Assembly: GCA_028023455.1 (NCBI GenBank)
Contig: JAQFVV010000022.1
Location: 6,033,100 to 6,097,099, forward strand
Reading direction: 5' to 3'
Source: Epiperipatus broadwayi
Lineage: Eukaryota > Onychophora > Udeonychophora > Euonychophora > Peripatidae
Length of the DNA: 64,000 nucleotides
The position numbers and the translations under genes are program-made. Position 1 is the stretch's first letter, and each line of letters begins with the position of its first letter. A model generated the notes under the pieces. That model was not told where the DNA came from. It was given only the letters and a program-made list of their open reading frames with translations, and made no database searches. Shown here one piece after another: positions 47,701 through 58,394 of this stretch.

Positions 47701-48009
47701 ACTGCCATAATAAAAATGAAAAGATGATTCCACATTGTGATGACATATGAATATCATGTCACATGAAGATTATATCAACAAAGACTATTAATATGTGAAC
47801 ACTTTCTGAAGAACATTTAAATCTTAACAAATGTCTTTAGAACCTAAAAAAGCTGACCCTTCAAAACATTATTTCAGGCAATGAACAATGTCCAATGCCT
47901 GAAAAAATAGAAGCAATGCATATGATGCGACTACCCATGAATTATATGCTTAGATTAATTCAACAGTTTAAAATCATTCTTTAAACATAAGGCTAATGTG
48001 GTTTAATCA

Positions 48010-48150
48010 TTATATTGTACCGGTCGGTTTTGTCTGTTCATATAACAAGATCTAGCATCTAGGCAAAAGTACCTCGAGTCCGATCATGCGCAAGATACAT
48101 AAGTCAGAAACACTCATGAACTCTGCCCTATTTTCCAGATCTACCAACTT
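48010..48150 (-). repeat. Dispersed repeat family F, copy 2
   Basis: Reverse complement of 12.06-12.19 kb, sharing gcatgatcgga, ggtacttttgc and gaccggtacaatat. Confidence 0.55.
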
Positions 48151-48879
48151 ATGAGCAACAATTCCAATGATACTGATCTAATTTATTTCTACCCGCCGGC
48201 ATCACAAAGTCATGACACAAAAAGACTCTTATTTGAACTTATTCATGTATAGAATATTATTGTTAGCGATTTTCGATCATCTAGTAAATGAAACCTTTTA
48301 TATGACATCAAAATTATTTCTATTCAATAAATGAAACAATGATTTAGATATTTAGTAATATGTATAAGATTTATTAAGTTAACTTGAGATATATATATAA
48401 TTGATTGCAAACATTATTTATGTTAAAATGTAAACAAAATGGGTATTTATCTCCCTTAGATGACATTAACCTCTCTTACAATGCTATAAAACGAACGTAT
48501 TTAATCAGCAATTACACATAATTTATGGCTTTGTTCTAATGCGGCTATTTATATGTCAATAATTTGCAGATTGTATGAGATACCTAAGGTTTTTAATAAT
48601 AGCGCTAGACTACAGTTACTTAAAGTTCTTTGAATCCACCATTAATAAAACAACAGCACTTGAACCAACACATAAGTTTATTGAATTTGATGGCAAACAG
48701 TAATTATGTTTAAGTAATAAAATAGCATTCGCGTTTGCGAAATAAGAGCATATGTGGGAAGCTAATTTAAGAAATAATAATTATGGCAGAAATATTGTAT
48801 CTGAAAGTGTGAATGAAATATAAAAAATGGCAATCCATTTAGCATAATCATAACAGTACAGTTTAGGAGCATTGATAGG
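48151..48879. other. AT-rich stretch, no gene seen
   Basis: A ctataaaacg TATA-like site lies at about 48484 without other support. Confidence 0.4.
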
Positions 48880-49165
48880 CTTTAACGAGAATGAAATATG
48901 GGAGAGCGGTATGTGTATGATGGCAATGGAGAGATCTATTCTGAGATCCAAGAAGGTGCTTCAATTCACAGTTAAAGAAGGCGACTCTCTGCAAACGTTG
49001 GCAGGGTCGGGTCATAAACAATGAAGAATGCGCTTTATTGAATTGCCATAGGCTGGACTTTTGCCAGAGCGAACCCTATGCAATAATATCTAACGCTGAA
49101 GAAGTCCGAAGGGGTTTGACAAACCTTGTCCTTGGTATTGGAAGTAAAAATGAACAAAGCACAAA
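48880..49165. other. GC-elevated block, unidentified
   Basis: Clearly richer in G and C than the surrounding kilobases, with text such as ggcagggtcgggtcataaac and gaagaagtccgaaggggttt. No open frame of note on either strand and no second copy. It could be a host exon or UTR, or a piece of an element. Confidence 0.25.
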
Positions 49166-50517
49166 TATATATAAAACTAAAGGCCAGTATACTCGTAACG
49201 CTTGAATTAATATAAATATATATATACTTAAAACTTAGAAATAAAGAATTATCGCCTATCTTTATTGATAAAAACCCAGCGTATCGGTATGATTTAAGTT
49301 ACTACGTGGATATGGAAGAATTACATTTAATGCTAATATAATAGCTTATAGAACTAGAATATCCCCCCCCCTTTATATTACTTTAAATTACACAAACTTC
49401 CCACAACTTATGACTAATACAACTCTTTGGTTTTGAATGCTTTAATAAATAGATAATTTTCATATTATTAAATATATATAAAGTCGGTGGCGGTTAGTGA
49501 TTTCACGAAAGTAATATTAATTTAATTCATATAAATATATTTAAAGTTTTTGGAAATTAGCGCTATTATTTAATTAATAAAAAAACACATTTCTAAGAAA
49601 ACAGATTTTTGCTTAGCTTTCTTTCGAAAATAACATTATACAGTAATTATCAGATTCTGATTTTATTGCCCCAGACTTGCAGGCACCCGCTATAATAAGA
49701 ATAACAAATTTGTTTTAAAAAATACTAGATTAATCACCCTCTGAAAAGTACGGTTTTCTTTTATTAAAAGAGATAGAGTAAGCATTTGCGATTCTGGAGG
49801 AAATTATCGACATATAATTTAGTATATGAAAATATAAAATATCATAATGAAAATAAAGTATTGCCACATAGACATGAAATCAAGAAATAATAATTGTTCA
49901 GTAGAGGTTTAATGTAGGAGAGATTACAGCTAAGTTATATAGAGAGAACAAGGTACAATTAACTAAAAGGTAAGAATTTTACAGATTAATTCATACTTAA
50001 TATTAAATTTTACAAATAAAAAAAAGGCTTTACAAAATGTTTAACGAAACAGATAGGTGAGAGTTAAAATTATTCACGGTAACTTTAAGAGACTAGCAGC
50101 ATTTGAAATGATTACCTCTTTACAAACTTGGCTGTTCTTTTGATGTTTTTCAGATTTCCCTCGGAGAACTAGATCTAGCTTGACGAGCATAATTATTGAG
50201 GCAGGTAGTAAGTTCAGTATTTAACAAACAGGCATGTAATTATAGTCTATGAGTATCGGGATCCATGGGCGCAGATTTCAGGGAAGGCCATCTCGAATGG
50301 TGAGAAAGGTGAAGTGGATTCACTCATGACACATTGAAATTAACTAACGCAAATTTACTTGGCAACTGCTCTCCTTGACAGCCTTAGTTCCTCTCCTCTA
50401 ATTAATTCGTAATTATCCCATGCCTTGGTATTTTTGGAATCCTTTTCTGATTGGTCATTGCTAATTATTTTCTTTAACCTAATCTCTAAAAGAATTTCTA
50501 TATAAACTTTTACCCAT
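49166..50517. other. Mostly AT-rich, no gene seen
   Basis: A moderately GC-rich patch at 50150-50400 is not identifiable. Confidence 0.4.
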
Positions 50518-50722
50518 TGTGATGGAAGATGCCATTGTTAGATAAATATTCAACTGAAATTAATTTGATAAAAATGTTTGTAACAAAAGTAAATCAATTA
50601 AGTTTAGTTTCTAATTTTGATTTTAAAGAAACTTTTAATTAAAGTTAGGTTAGAATATTATAGAAGATTACACTTCTCACCTTTAATTAATTTTGACTAA
50701 TTACAATCGCATCTTCCATATT
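50518..50722. repeat. Short element with terminal inverted repeats
   Basis: gatggaagatgccattgtta at about 50521 is mirrored by taattacaatcgcatcttcc at about 50699. The interior is AT-rich and non-coding. Possibly a MITE of about 205 bp. Confidence 0.4.
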
Positions 50723-51084
50723 GGATTTAAAAGAAAAGTAGAGTTTAATAGCAAAAATAATTTTAAAACACAGTTTTATAAAATTACATATAACGAACTT
50801 TTCCAATAAATATTTGCTCAGCACGTTTGTCTCTACAATATCTATAGATATCTGAGCTGCAATTAATAAATAATTATTATATCTTTTATAAAATTACAAA
50901 ATACAGAAAATACACTATATTAATATTATAGCTTGTTATAATTAATCTTCCGTTATCTCTTGCGCATACATATTCCCTCTTTAAATACTATATTTATTAC
51001 TTTTATTTTATGTGTTTAAATTCAGATATTTGTGCATATATCTTCGTTAATAAGTATGTTAATTAATAATATTCAAACAAAAGG

Positions 51085-51205
51085 ATAAAAATGTGTTAGT
51101 GGGTGGAATATATACGCAAGAATAAGGTTTGAATTTAGGTTGGTAGCGGAAGATTTGAAGTGGGCTGTGAAGTGCAATCTGAATCTCAGATTCCGCTTCA
51201 ATATG
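51085..51205 (-). repeat. Dispersed repeat family D, copy 2
   Basis: Reverse complement of 8.88-8.99 kb; see the shared gaagcgga...cttcacagcccact blocks on the minus strand. Confidence 0.5.
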
Positions 51206-52700
51206 TGCAATTAAATAAAAAGGAAAAATATATAAGAAATAAACATTATGTAACATTTTAGCAACAAAGCATTTTTTTTTTCAATTATTAATGTATTATT
51301 CAAATGATGCCGAAATAATTTTAATAATCTAATGCATGGCTACAGTATCAGTACAGATATCACTTGAACATTGTATGGACACAAAGATACATTCCAAATA
51401 TTTCATGAAATTTATCAAAACAGCAGTCAACTGGATAAACACATTAGCAGTTGGGTGGTTACTACCTTTCTCATTACGAAAATATTTCATCAATATCTAC
51501 ATGATAAAAAATTCAAACTAATAACAAAATGTCAGCGACTGTCATGAATATTTGGAAATAAGCGTATACCATTCCATCTATTTCCTAGATTACTATGATA
51601 AAATTAAATTAGCTGAATAATATTATAATTTACAATACCATTAATAAAATGCAGTAAAACCGAAGTTGATTTCATGCAAAAATCACCATCGAGATTAACT
51701 GCAAATGATAATCATCGGTATTTCAAAAATAAATTAAAGAATGGTTGAATAAATAATTCTGAAAAATATAAGCAATCTGAATGCATTGTGCAAAGAAAGA
51801 AAAAGTATGATGAAAATATTACATTTGGGTCACAAGACATTATTCATATGAAGATAATAGCTAGAAGCTATATTTGATGTCTGCTATAATTACAAAACTT
51901 AGAACACTGCAGTTTGTTGTGAAAAGTACAAACGAAGGTACTAATAACAAAAGAATCATAAACAAGACAAAAAGGCCCCATTTAAATTATTAAAAGACAT
52001 AAAATACATATAAGTTGCCCAAAATCTTCAGTACCTGATTCTAATATTCAAAAAAGAAAGTCTAAAAATGGGAACAAGAGGTGTCATGAAAATAAATTCT
52101 CGATAGATAATCATCAATATGGTAAAGTGCTAAGAAGACACATGAAGTTTATGAGAAAAACATAAATGGTGGAGAAGAACAAGAATTCATCATCCTCCAT
52201 TCAACTACAAAAAAAAATAAAAATAAAACAGCAGAAAAAACAAAAACTAAACCGTGCAATGAGCAATCCATTAAAACCATAAATCTTAAATTGACAAAAG
52301 ACCAAGAAAATTATGTTATTTTGTCAGCACCCTGTATTTAGTAAAAAAAACCTCACACAAACAAAATCTAAGTCAAGGTGAACTTAAATTCTTAATAATA
52401 AAAAAAAATTAACTATTTATAAATTTGTCTTTATTCTAAGGAAATAATTGGGAAGCAAAATTCATTGTTCAAGACCTTTACTTTTGAATATTACGCTCAA
52501 GCTAATCATGACTGTAAAATTTTGCATCACTAAAGAGAAAATGTTATACAGTTGTTAATAATAATGAGCTCTTTTATCAGTAGCAAACTTCGTACAAAAA
52601 TATTTTCAATAATATTCTTTAAATACCCGTTATCAGAAATTTATGGTAGTCAGGTATTTATTCATATGCAGCCATTTTGCCATGTGAATTCAGTTGATAT
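51206..52700. other. AT-rich stretch, no gene seen
   Basis: No supported feature. Confidence 0.4.
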
Positions 52701-52710
52701 AAAGGCTAAT

Positions 52711-52855
52711 GGCTTTATTGTTCACAGCTCATAAGTTTAAGCACCAGAATTGATTCTGAGACCTTCCAATCCTAGGTCGGATGCTCTTCTGCTGTGCCAA
52801 ACGCCATTTGCATTTTTGGTGCTCGAAATTCTTATGAACTCCTGAACAATAAAGC
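52711..52855. repeat. Small palindromic element
   Basis: ggctttattgttcacagctc and the following cataag...gcacca are mirrored by tggtgctcgaa...cttatgaact and cctgaacaataaagc. The loop contains tcctaggtcggatgctcttc, which on the minus strand resembles a tRNA-like fragment. Confidence 0.6.
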
Positions 52856-54063
52856 AATTAACTTTTTTTTTTTGAGATAAGGCAACTGATAAGTCATTTT
52901 ATTTAGAAAATTCACTTTACAATCAAGAATTCTTTCACATCAGTATTCATGATCATCAACTATTTATTTTAAATATGCCAGACTTGGTTTCGTACATGCA
53001 GTATTATTGGTAACAATTGTGCTGCAAGTAATAAAACTAAGCAACTTTTGCAATAAATGATCACAATACAAATTATGGGCAAAAACTATTGCAAAAAATA
53101 AATTATACTAAATTTCATTTCATTAACATACATCAAAACTCCGCTTTTTTTTTTTCAAATCCTCAATTTCAGCCAAATAAATTAATAAGTCAATCCATAC
53201 AAACAAATGGCATATCTGACTTATCTACTGATCAAAATAATATTTTTTTACCATGTAATAGCAATTCTTATATTTTGACTTCTAAAAATTTATCCTTTAC
53301 ATCAAACGATTCAAATTAAATCCAGATACTGCATTTTGTCCCTTGTGTGGCATGTAACCTAAATTTAGTGGGAAATACTGTTACAGAAGCTTGTCCAAAA
53401 GCACTCCAGTTCTTCAATTTTATTCAAAATTTATTAGTATTCTTCTCTTCTTCTACAAAGAGATGGCAAATTTTAATAAAAGCAACTACAAAAGAAAATG
53501 TAACAAAAATTTGTTCTTCAAGATGGTCCTCGAGAACAGATGCAATTTTAACTGTTAGGATAAATTTTTTGGTCATAAAAAAATCTTTATTTAAAATTTT
53601 TGAAGATTGTAATGAAAAACCTATAACAAAATTAGAAGCAAAAAAGCTACATGAAAACTTTCAACATTTTGAAACAACACTTTTACTTTTCATATGGAAT
53701 GCAATTCTATAAAGATTGAATGCAACTAGTAAAAGCCTTCAAAATAAAAATTCTTATTTATATAATGCCAAAATTATTTTAAAATCATTATCTTTGTATA
53801 TACGTATATCAAAAGACAGAGACAACAATGAATATTTTGATATTAGTCAGAATGTTTTGCATTAACAAACTATAAAAATTATGAGTCAGACAAAGGAAGA
53901 AATCACAAAAAAATTACATTTTGATGAGAAAAGAGATGGAGATGAGGGTATGTAATTGGCAGGCAAATAAGGATTTATAGGAATTGTTTGAATGTTAAAT
54001 GTGATCAGTTGGTATCAGACATACAAAAGTATTGAGACGTATCAAAATATTTTAAATTATTAT

Positions 54064-54350
54064 TGTTGTGTATTCGAAATGCAAGCACTCCGAATACCAA
54101 CAAGCAAAACAAAAAATAATAATAATAGTGAAAAGTTGTTGCTACACACATAACATAATATATATAGTTCACTTCCCATGAATGCAATGTTCTTATTACA
54201 AATACGTAAATTTAATCATTAATTAAATTTAACACATGAGTTAGCAATCTAACAAAGAATAAATATATTTCTCTAATATATTCTTTACTTTTTCTGGAGA
54301 ACAAAACTTATACTTGGATGTTAATGTAAATATTTTTACAATTTACTACA
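54064..54350 (-). repeat. 3' LTR of TRIM, internally deleted
   Basis: 287 bp. It aligns with both ends of the 684-bp partner but lacks about 390 bp in the middle. The joint lies at an aatgcaa phrase present at both edges in the long copy, as expected for deletion between short homologies. Confidence 0.8.
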
Positions 54351-54370
54351 CCTTCCCCTACTCTAGAAAA
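54351..54370 (-). promoter_or_regulatory. Polypurine tract of TRIM
   Basis: ccttcccctactctag on the plus strand, purine-rich on the minus strand, directly next to the 3' LTR. Confidence 0.7.
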
Positions 54371-54543
54371 AAAACCTTTGTTGCGATTAAGAATGTAACC
54401 TTGAAAATTACTTAGTTTTATTTTCCCTCGCTGCCTTGGGTGCTTTTTTTTTTTCTCTCACTTTGGAAAAACACTGGATTTTTCCTTGTTCTTCGGTTTA
54501 AAAGTGTCCATTTTGTATTGCTGCCAAAATTGTTTGCTACTAA

Positions 54544-54731
54544 CAGGTTCAATGATGACTGCGTCAACGTGTTGTGTATTCAACTTATCCGCTACGCAGA
54601 GATTCGATGATACTGTGCCAGCATGTTGTATTCAACTTATTTACTACACACAGGTTCGATGGTGACTATGCCAATGTGTTGTGTATTCAACTTACTCGCT
54701 ATACACAGGTTTGCTGGTGACTGTGCCAGCA
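54544..54731 (-). repeat. Tandem array of LTR-end plus primer-site units
   Basis: Units begin at 54544, 54597, 54651 and 54706 on the plus strand, a period of 53-55 bp. On the element strand each unit contains aatacacaaca, a copy of the LTR end, then a TGGC(A/G)CAGTCA-type primer site, then a gaacctg segment and a taagttg segment. The unit next to the LTR is the functional one. Confidence 0.85.
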
Positions 54732-55415
54732 TGTTGTGTATTTGAAATGCAAGCCCTCTGAATACCAACAAACAAAACAATAAATAATAATAATAGTGGA
54801 AAGTTATTGCTACATGCACTACACATTATATATATTTAGTTCACTTTATATAGTTTACTTTGGTTCACTTTCCCCAATGCAACTCACAATCTGGCTAATT
54901 ACTCGATGGTTTCCTCCGCCCTCGGTTTTTCCAAAATTCTTGGGCCCTATTTAACTGCTGCTCATGAACATTTTCGCACTAGAGCACTGCACCATCATTT
55001 ACGCTTCTTTCGCTACACACACTTTCGTCTCTCTGCAACTGTCCACTTTGTAACTCACTGCAAATAAAACAACACACTTTGTTGCTCAAACTATTTATAG
55101 ACCTCAGTTGGCCTCTGGAAATCCAAGATTCATCCCTGATGTTGTCAGTCTTAAATTCCTCTTTGTGTTTTAATTGCACATACAATTAATTCGTATTGTA
55201 TAAAAAATATTTGTAATAAGCAAATATTTCTTGGCATTTATCGAATGCAATGTGATTATCACAAATATGTAAATTTAATCATTAATTAAATTTAATACTT
55301 ATCAGTTAGCAATCTAATGAAGAATAAATACACTTCTGTAATATATTCCTTACTTTTTCTGGAGTACAAAAATTATACTTGGATGTTAATGTAAATATTT
55401 TTACAAAACACTACA
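54732..55415 (-). repeat. 5' LTR of TRIM, full length
   Basis: 684 bp, starting tgttgtgtatttgaaatgc and ending aaaacactaca on the plus strand. It carries the middle part that is missing from its partner. Confidence 0.8.
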
Positions 55416-55796
55416 ATTATTCATATTAATAAATATTAATTTTAAAAAAATTTTGCCAAATGATTACGATGAATGTATTTCATATATTCAAACGATATCG
55501 ACATAAGTATTTTAAAGGAAGAATATACCCTCTTTGTACATTTTGCAAAACATGAAAATTTAAAATGTCCTTTATTAAAGTGTAAAGTGATTCAAGACAG
55601 GCGAGTTTCTACATTTCCTAATGTGGGCATAATTTTAAAAATATATTTAATCGCATCCATTTCTAATACATCAGCAGAGCATTCTCTCAATGTACTTAAA
55701 AGAATTAAAAATTACTTTAGAAATTCTTTAGGCCAAGAAAAATTATGCATTTGTCAATATTATGCATTGAAAATGACATTGCGAGCCGACTGATAA

Positions 55797-56351
55797 TTTT
55801 GCAGCTCAAAAAACACAGAAAGTAAACATATAATAATGATCATAAAATTTTCATTTTCATTACGACTTTTAGTGGGTAATTTGTTACCTTCTGTTAAGCA
55901 GTGTTATTTTTAATTTATAGAAAGTTTGTATTGTTATATTAAATATATTATTCTAATTCTGTTTAGTTAATCTATTTATTATTTAATGCAGTAATAGTAT
56001 TTAAATATTAAGAGTTCATTTAGAACATTTTCTTATGGATTATACTTAATCTATATATAAAAGTTCATTATAAATGTCATATATATAATTTTGCTTTATT
56101 TTTAATAAAATTATACCTACAATTATTATTTAGCTTTTACATCGGTAAGAGTATATCGGAGGTGTGGGATTTCCCTCCAAAGAAAAATTCAACTCTATAC
56201 ATGGAGCATCCAAATTCAAATTTGCCCAGAGCCCAATTAAATCATAACACATCTCCGGGTAGGAGTGCTTTATGAATAAAATAAAGCATATCAAAATTGT
56301 AATCAATTTATTAAAAAATATGCTTACATAAAAATGAAATATAATCAATTT
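55797..56351. other. Flank between two hAT genes
   Basis: AT-rich. It should hold the 3' end of the intact hAT element, but no inverted terminal repeat could be matched across the gene. Confidence 0.4.
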
Positions 56352-58394
56352 TTATTTGAATATAAAATCTATTCTTTGATTGTTAGCTTGACAAAATTTT
56401 TCGATTACCATTTCATTAAAATTTTTTATTTGCAAAATCATGCTTTTTTCAATGGAAATCATCAATAGAGCAGTTAATTGCTCTTGGTTCATACTATTTC
56501 TTAAAAATGATTTTATCCTTTTTAAAGTAGAAAAACATCTTTCAGGTTCTGATGTAATCATTGGAATTGTAACCAATATTTTTATAAGTTTGATTGTTTC
56601 AGTAAAAATACTTGCCAAATTTTCTTCAGTTAATAGATTCAATAATGCAAGTAATCCATTAAAGTTGTGAAATTCTTTTCGAGAATAAAATATTTGTAAT
56701 TCTGTTTTCAATTTTTCTTGAACCAGATCTGAATATTTATCACATGTCTCTTTTATTTCATAAATTGGTAACTCCTTATGGTAATTCTCAAAATTCTCTT
56801 GGTAAAATAATTTAGCAGCTATTAAATGATTTGTAAAAGCAAATCTTTGTTTTGCTTCTTCACAAATACGGTCACATATTTCTTTACTTTCCATAATTTT
56901 GGACATACTGCCAGATTCACAACAGGTCAAATTACGAATTTCTGAAATTGCTTTATAAAATTTGTTCAATGCTCTTTGAATTTTATAAGCATCAACATTT
57001 TTAGATTGCATTTGATGGTATAATATTTCAACATGAGGCATAATATTATAAAAAAGTTCTAGCCAAATTAAAAATGTTTCATCTCTTAATAATCTTGAAA
57101 ATCCCGTTGAAGCTTTTATAGTTTTATCAGTAGTTTTTAACGATTGCAATTCCTCGAAACATTTTATAAGGTTGTCTTTGTTTTCAAAAATTGTATTAAC
57201 TGTTCTTACATTAAAATTATGTGTGTTCAATGATTTCGGAATATGCACATTAACGTATTTCTTTAATGTTGCCAGTCTCTGCGGAGATTTTGAAAAGAAT
57301 TTTGCTATTCCTAACAGATTTGCAAAAAATAATCGCACAGATTTAATAGATGCAAAAACATGTTTCATAAGATTTAATTGGTGTGCATAGCAGTGAATAA
57401 AATGTGCATTTTGAAAAACCTGTTGTATCTTATGTTGCACCTCTCCTTGTTCACCATTCATAACATTAGCTCCATCATATGTTTGAGCTATTAATTTGCT
57501 TGAATTATTTTTCAATACTTTATAAATTTCATTCAGAAAACATTCAGATATGCCATCTGCATTAACATTTTCAGGATTAAAAAATCCCCAAAATCGCTCA
57601 CAAATTATTCCATGAAGTTCATAACGTAAAACAATAACTGATTGTGTATTTTCAGAAATGTCTGTAGTATCGTCGGTCATGACAGCTACATATGATGTTT
57701 TTTCAATTTCTGAAATTATTTGTTCTTGACAAACTTCTAACATATTTTGTAGCAATTCATTTTGAATAGTTTTTGATATCTCTTTAAACACTGAACTGCT
57801 ATCTAAATGTTTTTGCAAAGAAAGATCAAAAGTTGCAATAAAATCTATTAACCCCTTAAAAACTCCTGGGTTTTCTGATGAATCACTTTCACTATATCCA
57901 CATAGGGGTAATTCAAATTTGCCGCAAAATTTTATACAATCTATTATTTTTGATAACATTTCTCGGTTTTTCCCCACTTGCTCATTGTGTTTCAATTTTG
58001 CTGTTCTAAGTTGTTCAGAAATATTAATTTGTCCCAAAAGTGATAATGAAACCATATTGTCCATGTGTTTTCGTGAATTTTGATGTTTTTCACATTTTTC
58101 TTTCATTCTACTTATATTTGTAAAACCATTCTCTGTCCATACAGTATCATTGCCAAAAAGTAAGCAAGGAAAACAAAACAGAGCATTTCTAATTTCACAA
58201 CCACACAACCATTTTATTTTCCCATACCAATCACTATTAAAAGATCTAACATATTTTTTGTTTTTACTAACTCCTGGTTGACAAATAATGATATCTGGAG
58301 TAGATCGACCTTTATTTTTTATTTCAATTTTTTCATTCAATGACAATTGGGAATTTTTTTTTTTTTTAATATATTCAACACTAACACCCATCAT
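56352..58394 (-). CDS. hAT transposase, ZMYM1-like, apparently intact
   Basis: A single frame of 680 residues, close to the usual length of this family. Residues about 50-112 form a TTF-type zinc finger (W-Y-G-K-I-x-W-L, C-G-C, F-C-F-P-C-L-L-F, then W-x-x-x-G-F-x-N and K-H-x-x-S-R-x-H). Residues about 140-380 match the DUF4371/RNase-H-like part: T-D-D-T-T-D at 240-245, Y-D-G-A-N-V-M at 306-312, and C-Y-A-H-Q-L-N-L at 335-342, covering the first two catalytic acids and the C-x-x-H pair. The hAT dimerisation domain closes the protein with P-E-R-C-F-S-T-L-K-R-I-K at about 617-628, including the third acid. The usual T-R-W motif at about residue 390 reads N-T-H-N, so the conserved tryptophan seems lost. 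It would cut and paste a hAT transposon in the nucleus. I chose the first ATG of the frame; the second codon is also ATG. The terminal repeats were not found. Confidence 0.85.
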   Translation of the reverse strand: MMGVSVEYIKKKKNSQLSLNEKIEIKNKGRSTPDIIICQPGVSKNKKYVRSFNSDWYGKIKWLCGCEIRNALFCFPCLLFGNDTVWTENGFTNISRMKEKCEKHQNSRKHMDNMVSLSLLGQINISEQLRTAKLKHNEQVGKNREMLSKIIDCIKFCGKFELPLCGYSESDSSENPGVFKGLIDFIATFDLSLQKHLDSSSVFKEISKTIQNELLQNMLEVCQEQIISEIEKTSYVAVMTDDTTDISENTQSVIVLRYELHGIICERFWGFFNPENVNADGISECFLNEIYKVLKNNSSKLIAQTYDGANVMNGEQGEVQHKIQQVFQNAHFIHCYAHQLNLMKHVFASIKSVRLFFANLLGIAKFFSKSPQRLATLKKYVNVHIPKSLNTHNFNVRTVNTIFENKDNLIKCFEELQSLKTTDKTIKASTGFSRLLRDETFLIWLELFYNIMPHVEILYHQMQSKNVDAYKIQRALNKFYKAISEIRNLTCCESGSMSKIMESKEICDRICEEAKQRFAFTNHLIAAKLFYQENFENYHKELPIYEIKETCDKYSDLVQEKLKTELQIFYSRKEFHNFNGLLALLNLLTEENLASIFTETIKLIKILVTIPMITSEPERCFSTLKRIKSFLRNSMNQEQLTALLMISIEKSMILQIKNFNEMVIEKFCQANNQRIDFIFK

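Larger units (their letters stand above)
54064..55415 (-). mobile_element. Miniature LTR element (TRIM, element 3)
   Basis: Bounded by TSD ATTAT (54059-54063 and 55416-55420). Terminal direct repeats start TGTTGTGTATT and end CTACA on the plus strand. The purine tract (plus-strand ccttccccta, 54351-54360) and the primer-site repeats (54544-54731) show that the element reads on the minus strand. The internal region is only 381 bp and has no protein. Primer-site units contain TGGCACAGTCACC and relatives, again close to a serine tRNA complement. Confidence 0.85.
53320..55796 (+). pseudogene. Broken hAT transposase, interrupted by a TRIM
   Basis: The first half (about 53326-53970) reads F-V-P-C-V-A-C-N-L-N-L-V-G, the catalytic-core segment of ZMYM1-like hAT transposases, then F-F-x-x-S-T-K-R-W and S-S-R-W-S-S-R. 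The second half (about 55440-55793) has the C-terminal dimerisation domain with S-N-T-S-A-E-H-S-L-N-V-L-K-R-I-K-N-Y. Between them lies the LTR element at 54064-55415, flanked by ATTAT on both sides. Both halves have additional stops. The N-terminal zinc finger is not seen. The sequence differs clearly from the intact transposase at 56.35 kb, so it is another subfamily. Confidence 0.8.

Noticed and set aside
47402-47746. 114-codon frame on the minus strand
   Set aside because: It lies within the right arm of the foldback element at 46.5-47.7 kb and shares that repeat's sequence.
53089-53319. 76-codon frame just upstream of the broken hAT transposase
   Set aside because: I considered it as the lost N-terminus, but there is no zinc-finger or other hAT motif.
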